Shown one piece after another: positions 7,674 to 14,822 of a DNA stretch of 16,468 nucleotides. The stretch's first letter is position 1; each line of letters begins with the position of its first letter. The stretch comes from DASWIG01 sp965371445 (GTDB taxonomy: Bacteria > Acidobacteriota > Thermoanaerobaculia > Multivoradales > J023), in the NCBI GenBank assembly GCA_965371445.1, contig CBDUYN010000212.1:1-16468 (forward strand), read 5' to 3'. A model generated the notes under the pieces. The model did no database searches and was not told the origin of the DNA. It was given only the letters and a program-made list of their open reading frames with translations. Made by a program: the position numbers and the translations under genes.

Positions 7674-8753
7674 TTAAGGCCAGCGATAGAGAGCGGCGTC
7701 GATCGCCATGCCGCCGCCGAAGGCGGTCAGGATGAGCAGGTCGCCTGACTGGAACCGGCCCTCTGCGGCGTAGTGGGCGAGAGTGATCGGCACGGAGGCG
7801 GAAGAGGTGTTGCCGCGCTCGGCGATGCGGGTCAAAACCCTCTCCTCGGGAATGCCGAGCCGCTTCCCGATCTGGCGGACCATGCCGAGGTTGGCGTTGT
7901 GAGGGATGAGGTAGGCTGGAAGGCCGTCCAGGCCGTGCTCTTCGAGGAGCTTCTCGACCGCTTTCGAGACGACGCGGATGGCGTAGCGGTGGATGTCTCG
8001 GCCGTGGTCGAGCATCGAGGCGTCGGGGTAGTCGAATTCCTCGTGGTCCGGGTGGGTGCCGAGCTTCAGGCTTCGAGTCCAGTCGGCGAGTTGGCCGTCG
8101 GAGATGGCGCGGTCGGCCACCAGACCGAGGTTCGGATCGCCTTCGGGGTCGTATTCGAGGACGACGGCGCCGCCGCCGTCGCCCCACAGGCAGTAGCTGA
8201 GCGAGGTTGGGGCGTTGAGCCGCGTCCCGACACATTCGCCGACCGTCACCAGGGCGTAGCGCAAGCCCTTCGCCTGCATCCGGCTGCCGGCGAGCACCAA
8301 GGCGTCGAGCCAGGAGGTGCAGGCGAGCGAGATGTCGCGAGCTTCGCAGCTCTCCGGCGGGATACCGAGAGCGCCCTGGACCTGGCAGGCGCACGCCGGA
8401 AAGACGTTGTCGGGGCTCGAGCCACCGGAATGGACGATCCGCAGCAGCTCCGAGTGGAACCGGCCTTCGGTTCGCCGCTCGGCGTCGGCGATCGCCGCCC
8501 GGGAGGCCTCCAGGGCGTGCTCGGTCGACGACATCTTCGACCACCAGCGGGTACGGATGCCGACGAGCTTTTCGGTGTCGTCGCCGTTCTTGCCGCGGAT
8601 GTCGACGCCGTGGTCTTGAAGGAGCTTGAGGACGTGCTCGTTGGCCACGAGCTCCGATTCGACGAGGTTGGACTCTCCGAAGCCGGCGATGCTCAGGCGA
8701 GCGCGCCTGCCGTTGACCTGGGGAGGCCGAGGGGATTTCACTCTGGAGCTCAT
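7674..8753 (-). CDS. 3-oxoacyl-ACP synthase III-like (KASIII/FabH family) enzyme
   Basis: The protein has 359 residues, longer than typical FabH (about 320). KASIII enzymes carry out decarboxylative condensation of an acyl-CoA or acyl-ACP with malonyl-ACP. The thiolase-fold catalytic triad is complete: Cys145 in ISLACTSW, His285 in IPHNANLGMV and Asn315 in ERGNTSSASVP. Also visible are the early motif GIRTRWWS, HSGGSSPDNVFPA, and a C-terminal GGGMAIDAAL. The start at 8753 is preferred because GGAGGAG precedes it at 7 bases; the frame stays open upstream to 8909, but that extension is arginine-rich and non-homologous. It is the first of three minus-strand genes and divergent from the phosphofructokinase. 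It may serve ordinary fatty-acid initiation or supply acyl chains to the acyl-transfer operon further along; FabH identity proper is not certain because the flanking motifs diverge. Confidence 0.87.
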   Translation of the reverse strand: MSSRVKSPRPPQVNGRRARLSIAGFGESNLVESELVANEHVLKLLQDHGVDIRGKNGDDTEKLVGIRTRWWSKMSSTEHALEASRAAIADAERRTEGRFHSELLRIVHSGGSSPDNVFPACACQVQGALGIPPESCEARDISLACTSWLDALVLAGSRMQAKGLRYALVTVGECVGTRLNAPTSLSYCLWGDGGGAVVLEYDPEGDPNLGLVADRAISDGQLADWTRSLKLGTHPDHEEFDYPDASMLDHGRDIHRYAIRVVSKAVEKLLEEHGLDGLPAYLIPHNANLGMVRQIGKRLGIPEERVLTRIAERGNTSSASVPITLAHYAAEGRFQSGDLLILTAFGGGMAIDAALYRWP

Positions 8754-8760
8754 AGGCACT

Positions 8761-8767
8761 CTCCTCC
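8761..8767 (-). promoter_or_regulatory. Ribosome binding site deciding the ketosynthase start
   Basis: GGAGGAG on the minus strand ends 7 bases before the ATG at 8753. The longer open frame has no comparable site, so translation is placed here. Confidence 0.65.
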
Positions 8768-8855
8768 GGGGGGCATCTCCGGCGGCCGGTGAGGTAGCGA
8801 GCCGTCGGCGCCCGAGCTCGACGAGGCTACACGGTCTCCGGACCTTCTCGGACGA

Positions 8856-8867
8856 TTTCCGCGGAAA
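8856..8867. promoter_or_regulatory. 12-bp perfect palindrome in the divergent intergenic region
   Basis: TTTCCGCGGAAA is a perfect inverted repeat about 100 bases from each of the two divergent starts (ketosynthase at 8753, phosphofructokinase at 8970). It could be an operator for a dimeric regulator. No regulator is encoded in the window, and a single palindrome of this size could be chance. Confidence 0.3.
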
Positions 8868-8920
8868 CATGACGAATCTTTGACAGTGGCATCCGGTCCG
8901 CAGAGCCACGGCAGCGACAG

Positions 8921-8926
8921 TATACT
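8921..8926 (+). promoter_or_regulatory. Possible -10 element for the phosphofructokinase gene
   Basis: TATACT lies about 44 bases before the GTG start, which would give a leader of about 37 bases. The TTGACA at 8880-8885 is a perfect -35 hexamer but 35 bases away, too far to pair with it, and no good -35 sits at 17 bases. The surrounding AGTATACT is itself palindromic, so the hexamer reads the same way on the minus strand. Confidence 0.3.
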
Positions 8927-8954
8927 CTCACGAGCTCCTGTCGCCGGTAGACCC

Positions 8955-8960
8955 AGGAGG
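8955..8960 (+). promoter_or_regulatory. Ribosome binding site fixing a GTG start
   Basis: AGGAGG ends 9 bases before the GTG at 8970. It selects this GTG over upstream in-frame codons (the frame is open from 8880), consistent with homology beginning at KKKQKTLAILTGGG. Confidence 0.7.
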
Positions 8961-8969
8961 GAATCCATA

Positions 8970-10172
8970 GTGGCCAAGAAGAAGCAGAAGACTCTCGCCA
9001 TCCTGACGGGTGGTGGTGACGTTCCGGGTTTGAACCCGGCGATCCGGGCAGCGACCGTCCGGGCGCTTTCCGAAGACTTCCGTGTGCTGGGCATCCGCCG
9101 GGGCTGGGCGGGCCTGGTCGACGTCGTGCCCGACAAGTTGGCCGACAACAGCGCCCACGTCCTCGAGCTGACCCACGACGTCGTCAACCGCGCGGGACGC
9201 ACCGGCGGGACCTTTCTCCACACGTCGCGGACCCGGCCGGTCCATCTCCCGCGTGCGGTCGTCCCCGAGCACCTGAAGCAGCGCTACCAGGAGGAGATCA
9301 ACGACGTCACTCCCGCGGTGCTTCAGGCGATCGACTTCCTCGGCATCGATTTCATCGTCCCGATCGGCGGCGACGACACGCTGAGCTATGCGCACCACCT
9401 GCACACCCAGGGCGTCCAATGCGTGGCGATCCCCAAGACCATGGACAACGACGTCCCTGGCACCGACTACTGCATCGGTTTCTCGACCTGTGTCACCCGC
9501 ACGGTCGAGCTCACCCATCGGCTGCGTACGACGGCCGGCTCGCACGAGCGATTCCTGGTGATCGAGGTCTTCGGCCGTTACGCCGGCTACACGGCGCTCG
9601 TCCCCACCCTGGCGGGCGCGGCCCATCGCTGCGTGATCCCCGAGCACGACTTCGACGTCGAGCACCTGGCGGAGCTGCTGGCGGAGGACCGGGCGGCGAA
9701 TCCGAGCAACTACTCCGTCGTCCTGGTCTCCGAGGGCGCCAAGATGAGCCACCAGGAAGGGATGTCTTTTGAAGGCGGCGAGGTCGACCAGTTCGGACAT
9801 CGAAAGCTCGGCGGCATCGGCGACCAGGTGGCGGCGGAGCTCAAGTATCTTTCGCCGAAGTACAACTCGGGACGTCGTGTCAACGTCGTCACCCAGCGCC
9901 TCGGGTATCTCGTCCGCTGCGGCGATCCCGACGCCATCGACTCGATCGTCCCGATGGCTTTTGGCAACCTGGCCATGGACCTCGTGCTCTCCGGCACCTC
10001 CGGACGCCTGGTGTGCCTGCGCAACGGCTGCTACGACAGCGTGCCCATCGACGTCGTCGTCGGCCGCAAAAAAGTGGTCGACGTCGACAAGTACTACAGT
10101 ACCCAGAGGCTACGGCCGAAGTACAAGTCCTTCGAGCGCCAGCCGCTGTTCATCATGACGAGCGACTACTGA
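8970..10172 (+). CDS. pfp: 6-phosphofructokinase, pyrophosphate-type signature
   Basis: The protein has 400 residues with a GTG start. It phosphorylates fructose 6-phosphate to the 1,6-bisphosphate, the committed step of glycolysis. Visible motifs are the N-terminal phosphate loop LAILTGGGDVPGLNPAIRA (9-27), GGDDT (133-137), PKTMDND (155-161, with D159 as the catalytic base), GTDYCIGFSTC, and EVFGRYAGYTAL for sugar-phosphate binding. In known PFKs the second Asp of GGDD (D136 here) and the Lys of PKT (K156) mark pyrophosphate-using enzymes, while ATP enzymes have Gly there and usually PGTIDND. So pyrophosphate as phosphoryl donor, and a reversible reaction, is predicted from signature residues, not proven. 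It is a single-gene unit, divergent from the ketosynthase and convergent with the TonB receptor (3-base gap). The family assignment is secure; the symbol rests on the donor prediction. Confidence 0.92.
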   Translation: MAKKKQKTLAILTGGGDVPGLNPAIRAATVRALSEDFRVLGIRRGWAGLVDVVPDKLADNSAHVLELTHDVVNRAGRTGGTFLHTSRTRPVHLPRAVVPEHLKQRYQEEINDVTPAVLQAIDFLGIDFIVPIGGDDTLSYAHHLHTQGVQCVAIPKTMDNDVPGTDYCIGFSTCVTRTVELTHRLRTTAGSHERFLVIEVFGRYAGYTALVPTLAGAAHRCVIPEHDFDVEHLAELLAEDRAANPSNYSVVLVSEGAKMSHQEGMSFEGGEVDQFGHRKLGGIGDQVAAELKYLSPKYNSGRRVNVVTQRLGYLVRCGDPDAIDSIVPMAFGNLAMDLVLSGTSGRLVCLRNGCYDSVPIDVVVGRKKVVDVDKYYSTQRLRPKYKSFERQPLFIMTSDY

Positions 10173-10175
10173 CGC

Positions 10176-12869
10176 TCAGAACTCGACGGCGAAACGCAGC
10201 ATGTAGCGGCGCGGGTCGACCCGGGTCCGGACGAGGAAGTCCCGCGACGGGTCCGCCAGAACGAGCGATGCGAAGCGGCCGACGGCGTCGTCGTCGAGGA
10301 CGTTTAGGATCTGGGCGTCGAGCTTGAGCGTGACGTCGCCGACTTTGAACCGCTTACCGAGGGCGAGGTCGATGATCGACTGCGAGTCGTAGCGCAGGTC
10401 ATCACTCGCCGGCTCCATGATGATCCGGGTCGAACCCTGGGCAAGGCGCGTGCCGTCGTCGGCGCGGGTGACGTTGATTTGCCGGTTGTAGGGACGGCCC
10501 GTCTGGAAGTTGACGATGGTCGTCGCCATGAGCTTCCAGGGGAGCTCGAAGCTCGCCTGCAACCGGAACATGTGCGTACGGTCGGCCTGGGTGAGCTGGT
10601 CGGAGTTGATGAGCTGGTTGGGGTCCGAGCCCAGGCGGGTGCGCAGCAGCGCCGAGAGGTGAAACGCCGAGAACGGCTTCGGCGTGCGTCCCTTCGCTTC
10701 GGAGTAGGTGTAGGACGACATCAGGCTCCAGCGCCGCGAGTAGCGTTTGTTAAACGTCAGGATGAAGGCCTCGTAGTCGCTGTAGTAGTCGACGTCGCCG
10801 AGCACGGTGAAGCCGGGGTCGTTCCCCTTCCGTACGGTCGGTGCCACGATGGCGCTTAGAAGCGTATAGACCGTGCCGGTAAAGGGGTCGGTAAACTCCA
10901 CCTCCTCGTAGACACCGTCGTCAAGAACTTCCCAGCCCACGAAGTCGTCCTCCTCCTTGTAGACGATCTGGGCTCCCAGGGAGTAGTCGGTGCCCAGCTG
11001 CCGTTCGTAGCCGAGCGAATACTGGAGGGCTCGCGGTGCCTGGAGGTCGGGGTCGGGTGGGACGAAGGGGGTGATTTCGCGGCCTACGAGGATGTCGTAA
11101 GCGCCGGTCGCGGGATTACGGAACCAGACTTCCGAAGGTGGCAGCCCAGGCGGCGGGTAGTCCCAGTTGGCGCCTACCGGTCCGTCGTGGTAGACCCCGA
11201 ACGAGCCGCGCACGACGCTCCGGCCGTCGGTGCTCGAATAGGCGAATCCGATGCGCGGCGAAAGGTCCGTCCAGTCGAGGGCGTCGACCGAAGGCAACCT
11301 CTCTCCCGTGGGGTTGCGATCGCCGTCGATGCGATCGAAGCTCGGGATCGTCCCCTCGTGGTGGTCGTAGCGCAGGCCGACGTTCAAAGTCAGGCGCTCG
11401 CCCAACTGCCAGGAGTCGTCGACGAAGGCCGAGACGCTCTCGTGGTCGGAACCGTAGAGATAGGGGTTCCGGAAGTACTCGTAGTAGTAGACGTTGCCGT
11501 AGAAGCTGAATTGGTAGTAGTAGCTTCCGGTGTAGCTGGGAGCCGTCTCGACCACGGAGTCGCCCCGACTCAGCTGCACGCCGAACTTGAAGTCGTGGCT
11601 GCCGCCCAAGAGCTCGTCGGCAAAGTGCGAGACCACGAGGTCGAGCTGGTCGGTGGAGCTCTCGAAGTCCCGGGGATAGGCCAGCCCGCCGGAATAGGAG
11701 AAGGTGTCGAAATCGACGTAGACCGGTTCCGTGGAGCCGGTCTGCGACCTGAAGAGGTCGTCGCCCCACCAGCCGGCGTACTTGGCCTCCAGGAACGTGC
11801 TCTCCGAGAGGACCGAGGTGAGGTGGAGGCCCCAGGCGGGATTGGTCCCCTCCTCGGCGTAGAGCGCCGAGGGCGTGAAGGTCGCAACGGGATCTTGCGG
11901 AAAGGTCCAGTCTTCGCCGTGCAGCTTCAGGTCGAGGGTGAATCGGTCCTTGAACCGGCTCGACACCTTGAGGTCGTAGCGGTCCGAGGACTCGGTGGCG
12001 GCGAGCGTCCGGCGGAAGTACTGGCCGGAGAAAAAGAACCAGGCCTTGTCCTGCTTGATCGGCCCGCCCAGAGTGAGGACGTAGTCGCGGACGTCCTCGA
12101 CCTCGGGGTCGCCGTTGAGCTCCTCGTCCTGCCAGTAGAGGTTCAAGGAACCTGAGAAGTCGTTGCCGCCGGATTTCGTCACGACGTTGAAGGCCGCGCC
12201 GAGCATGTTGCCGAACTCGGCCGGAGCGCCGACACCCAGGACTTGGACCTCCTCGATGGTGTCGGGGTTCAAGTACTGCCAGGGGCCCCCGAACTTGGGC
12301 GAGTTGAGCGACAGGCCGTCGATCTGCCAGCTGCTCGACTGGACGCCCGAGCCGAAGGCCGACAGCATCTGGTCGCCGTGGATGTTGGGGCTGATGCCGG
12401 GCGCCAGCGACATCATGTCCCAGAAGCTGCGGTAGGTCGGCAGGTCCTCGATGAAGTCGGCGCTGAAGTTGGTCGGCGACGAGGAGCTCATGAGGTCGAC
12501 CAGCGGCGCGTCGCTCGTGACGAGGACCTCTTCGGTAAAAGTCGTCAGCAACGCGAAGTCGATCACCGTGGTGGAGTTGATCCGCACCCGCACCAGCTCG
12601 ACGACCTGGCTCTGGTGGTGGTCGAGCTCCGCCTGGATCCGGTACACGCCGGGAGGCAGGAGGTTAAAAAGGTAGCTGCCGTTGCCGCCGCTCTCAACCG
12701 TGCGAGATCCGAGGAGATCGTCGCTGGTGAGCGTCAGGGCCGCGCCCGGCAGCACGCCACCTTGGTCGTTGCTCACCTTGCCGCGGATGCTGCCGGTGGT
12801 CTGGGCTCCGAGGCTCGGAGCGATGGCGAGAGCGATGCCGAATACCAGGAGGAGTCGCAGTCTGGGCAT
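10176..12869 (-). CDS. Oar-like TonB-dependent outer-membrane receptor
   Basis: The protein has 897 residues. A Sec signal peptide (MPRLRLLLVFGIALAIAPSLGA, read as two parts: a charged start and a hydrophobic core) is cleaved near residue 22. A carboxypeptidase-regulatory-like beta-sandwich follows (about 25-110: TGSIRGKVSNDQGGVLPGA, LPPGVYRIQAEL). Then comes a plug (about 115-240: IEDLPTYRSFWDMMSLAPGI, SSSWQIDGLSLNSP, AAFNVVTKSGGNDFSGSLN) and a long aromatic-rich barrel ending in MLRFAVEF, a proper C-terminal Phe for outer-membrane insertion. This layout is that of Oar-like receptors, common in Acidobacteriota and Myxococcota; the ligand is unknown. No SusD-like partner is encoded. The start is fixed by AAGGAGAT 6 bases upstream; the open frame continues further but only over arginine/serine-rich non-homologous sequence. 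A promoter of its own is plausible upstream. Confidence 0.92.
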   Translation of the reverse strand: MPRLRLLLVFGIALAIAPSLGAQTTGSIRGKVSNDQGGVLPGAALTLTSDDLLGSRTVESGGNGSYLFNLLPPGVYRIQAELDHHQSQVVELVRVRINSTTVIDFALLTTFTEEVLVTSDAPLVDLMSSSSPTNFSADFIEDLPTYRSFWDMMSLAPGISPNIHGDQMLSAFGSGVQSSSWQIDGLSLNSPKFGGPWQYLNPDTIEEVQVLGVGAPAEFGNMLGAAFNVVTKSGGNDFSGSLNLYWQDEELNGDPEVEDVRDYVLTLGGPIKQDKAWFFFSGQYFRRTLAATESSDRYDLKVSSRFKDRFTLDLKLHGEDWTFPQDPVATFTPSALYAEEGTNPAWGLHLTSVLSESTFLEAKYAGWWGDDLFRSQTGSTEPVYVDFDTFSYSGGLAYPRDFESSTDQLDLVVSHFADELLGGSHDFKFGVQLSRGDSVVETAPSYTGSYYYQFSFYGNVYYYEYFRNPYLYGSDHESVSAFVDDSWQLGERLTLNVGLRYDHHEGTIPSFDRIDGDRNPTGERLPSVDALDWTDLSPRIGFAYSSTDGRSVVRGSFGVYHDGPVGANWDYPPPGLPPSEVWFRNPATGAYDILVGREITPFVPPDPDLQAPRALQYSLGYERQLGTDYSLGAQIVYKEEDDFVGWEVLDDGVYEEVEFTDPFTGTVYTLLSAIVAPTVRKGNDPGFTVLGDVDYYSDYEAFILTFNKRYSRRWSLMSSYTYSEAKGRTPKPFSAFHLSALLRTRLGSDPNQLINSDQLTQADRTHMFRLQASFELPWKLMATTIVNFQTGRPYNRQINVTRADDGTRLAQGSTRIIMEPASDDLRYDSQSIIDLALGKRFKVGDVTLKLDAQILNVLDDDAVGRFASLVLADPSRDFLVRTRVDPRRYMLRFAVEF

Positions 12870-12875
12870 GGCTTC

Positions 12876-12883
12876 ATCTCCTT
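12876..12883 (-). promoter_or_regulatory. Ribosome binding site deciding the TonB receptor start
   Basis: AAGGAGAT on the minus strand lies 6 bases before the ATG at 12869, immediately ahead of the signal peptide. It rules out the much longer upstream open frame as the translation start. Confidence 0.65.
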
Positions 12884-12947
12884 GGTCCAGTCTTGGTGGA
12901 TGGATGACTCGCCCTCCCCGATCGCAGATGAGCTTCGATCTGGCTGT

Positions 12948-12977
12948 AGCATACTCCCCTATGGCCGCAATCTCCAA
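12948..12977 (-). promoter_or_regulatory. Possible sigma-70-type promoter for the TonB receptor
   Basis: Read on the minus strand, TTGGAG (12977-12972) and TATGCT (12953-12948) are separated by 18 bases. Transcription would start near 12941, giving a leader of about 70 bases. Each hexamer matches the consensus at four or five positions. It lies in the 157-base gap after the acyl-AMP ligase gene, so the receptor need not rely on the upstream operon. Confidence 0.45.
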
Positions 12978-13026
12978 GCCCCGATTTCTTGTGGACCTGT
13001 GCCGGGTGTTTCGCGGCCTGGAGCCC

Positions 13027-14598
13027 TCAATGGTCCGGGAAGAGGACTCGTCCGTCCCGACGCAGAGCGCCGTCAAGGAAGTCGGCTTTGAGCTCCGCGC
13101 GGCGTAATTTGCCGTTGGCCGTCCTCGGGATCGAGCGCGCCGTGAGGAGGTAGACGCGTGCCGGGCGCAGGCCGATCTGGCGATGGAGGGAAGCGACGAG
13201 GGTGCGGTAGAGCTCGGGCAGAGCGACCTTGGCGCTCTTGGGACGGACCTCGGCAAAGACGTAGATCTGCTCGCCTTCGATCCCCCCGCGGTCGATGCCG
13301 AGCGCAGCGCTGTGGCGGACTCCGGGGAGCGCGTCGACGATCTCCTCGACCTCCTGCGGCGCGACGTTGCGCCCGGCGTGAAGGATGATGTCCTTGGACC
13401 TGCCGACGATGAAGAAATCTCCCTCTTCGTCGAAGTAGCCGACATCTCCCGTCCTGAGGTAGCCGTCACGCCAGTAGAGCTCAGCGGTGGCCCCCGGGTT
13501 TCGGAAGTAGCCGCGTGTGGTGGCGGCGCTGCGGACCAGGACCTCCCCCTCTTCGCCAGGGCCGGCGAGGCCCCCGCCGCCGAGGATCGCCATCTCGACT
13601 CCCGGAAAAGCACGGCCGATCGAGACGAGCCCTCTCGCGTCGACCTTGGGGGCGCGTCCCGGGGGCCAGGAGGCGACGCCGACCGACGCCTCGGCAAGCC
13701 CGTAGCCCGAGATCATGACTCTATCGAGGGAGAAAGCCCGCTCGAACGTGGCGATCGTCGTCTGTCGCACGGGCTCGGCAGCGTTTAAGGCCAGGCGCAG
13801 GCTCGTGAGGTCGTAGCGCGACGCCTCCTTGACGTAACGCAGGCAATGGCGGTAGGCGAAGTCCGGCGCCGCGGTCAAAGTGGCGCGGTGCTCCTCGATC
13901 GCCTGGAGCCAAAGCTGCGCCTTCGCCAGGCTCGTCGGCAAGAGGACGAGCTTCGCGGCGAGGTAGAAAGGCACCATGGTCATCAAGATCAGCCCCATGT
14001 CGTGGTGCACGGGGAGCCAGCTCGCGAAGACGTCGTCCGGGGTGATCTGGAAGCCGTCGACGAGATGGCGGAGGTTGGCGAGGAGGTTCCGGTGCGTCAG
14101 CTCGACGCCCTTGGGGTCGCCGGTGGAGCCCGAGGTGTACTGGAGGAAGGCGACGTCGTCGCCCGAGACCTCGGGGAAGCTCTTCCTGGGCGAGGTGGTG
14201 AGCGAGTCCACGACGCTCAAGGACCTGAGGGGAGCGGGAGCGCTCGCCGGCTGCGCTCCGGTCACCAGGAAGCGAGCGCCGGTCAAGGTAGAGAAGCTTC
14301 GCAGGCGTTCCTCTCCCGTGGCCGGGAAAAGCGGCACGGCAACCGCGCCGGCACGCTGGACGCCGTAGAAGGCGGTGAAGAATTCGCGGCCGTTGGGTAG
14401 CGCGACGAGCATCCGCTCGCCCGGCTCCACACCGATCTCGAGGAGACGGGAAGCGAAGCGCTCGACGCCGTCGGCGAGCTCGGCGAAGGTCGTGGGCTCG
14501 CCCGCGAAGACGAAAGCGGCCTTCTCGCCCTGCTCGCGGGCGCGTTCGGCGAGCATCTCGAGGAGGGTGGCAAACCCGAAGGGGCCATCTCCCTGCAT
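13027..14598 (-). CDS. Fatty-acyl-AMP ligase (FAAL-type adenylate-forming enzyme)
   Basis: The 523-residue enzyme is expected to adenylate a fatty acid and pass it to an acyl carrier protein. The adenylation core motifs are present: YTSGSTGDPKG (154-164), the conserved SWLPVHHDMGLI (193-204), GYGLAEAS (298-305), RTGD (382-385), GRSKDIILHAGRNVAPQEVE (399-418) and the C-terminal catalytic lysine in RTANGK (K497). The HDMGLI and GRN-PQ-E features and AAPDFAYRHCLRY point to FAAL rather than acyl-CoA synthetase. A CoA ligase cannot be fully excluded, since the FAAL insertion was not located. The start ATG overlaps the stop of the preceding ACP gene by one base (TGATG), implying translational coupling, and the ACP is the obvious acceptor. 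The frame stays open far upstream over the ACP gene, but that extension is not real. Confidence 0.9.
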   Translation of the reverse strand: MQGDGPFGFATLLEMLAERAREQGEKAAFVFAGEPTTFAELADGVERFASRLLEIGVEPGERMLVALPNGREFFTAFYGVQRAGAVAVPLFPATGEERLRSFSTLTGARFLVTGAQPASAPAPLRSLSVVDSLTTSPRKSFPEVSGDDVAFLQYTSGSTGDPKGVELTHRNLLANLRHLVDGFQITPDDVFASWLPVHHDMGLILMTMVPFYLAAKLVLLPTSLAKAQLWLQAIEEHRATLTAAPDFAYRHCLRYVKEASRYDLTSLRLALNAAEPVRQTTIATFERAFSLDRVMISGYGLAEASVGVASWPPGRAPKVDARGLVSIGRAFPGVEMAILGGGGLAGPGEEGEVLVRSAATTRGYFRNPGATAELYWRDGYLRTGDVGYFDEEGDFFIVGRSKDIILHAGRNVAPQEVEEIVDALPGVRHSAALGIDRGGIEGEQIYVFAEVRPKSAKVALPELYRTLVASLHRQIGLRPARVYLLTARSIPRTANGKLRRAELKADFLDGALRRDGRVLFPDH

Positions 14599-14822
14599 CA
14601 GCCATCCGCGACGCGGCGGTAGAGGTCGGCGACGGTGACGAGGCCCGGGAGCTCCTCCTCGTCGATCACGACGGCGTAGCGGTCCTCGAGGACGGCGACG
14701 AGGTTGGCCACGTCGACGGATTCGGCGCCCAGGTCGGCTTGCAGCTCGTCCTCGGCGCGCACCTTGCGCCGGCCGAGTTGGAGACCCACCAGCTGGCGGA
14801 TCTGGTCGATCGTCACCGTCAT
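14598..14822 (-). CDS. Stand-alone acyl carrier protein
   Basis: This 74-residue carrier protein has the usual four-helix pattern. The phosphopantetheine attachment serine is S35 in ADLGAESVDVANL, where the common DSL is replaced by ESV. Helix III follows in VTVADLYRRV. Once the prosthetic arm is added by a phosphopantetheinyl transferase encoded elsewhere, it would carry an acyl group as a thioester. The start ATG overlaps the stop of the condensation gene (ATGA, 4 bases) and its own stop overlaps the ligase start (TGATG). It therefore sits physically and translationally between an acyl-activating enzyme and an acyl-transferring enzyme. It is not the housekeeping AcpP, judging from the context and the altered serine motif. 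Confidence 0.88.
   Translation of the reverse strand: MTVTIDQIRQLVGLQLGRRKVRAEDELQADLGAESVDVANLVAVLEDRYAVVIDEEELPGLVTVADLYRRVADG

Noticed and set aside
8754..8909. N-terminal extension of the ketosynthase frame up to 8909
   Set aside because: It is arginine/serine-rich and not KASIII-like, and the good ribosome site sits in front of the ATG at 8753.
12870..13697. Long upstream extension of the TonB receptor frame
   Set aside because: It runs antisense-frame over the acyl-AMP ligase gene with shadow-like composition; the signal peptide and ribosome site place the start at 12869.
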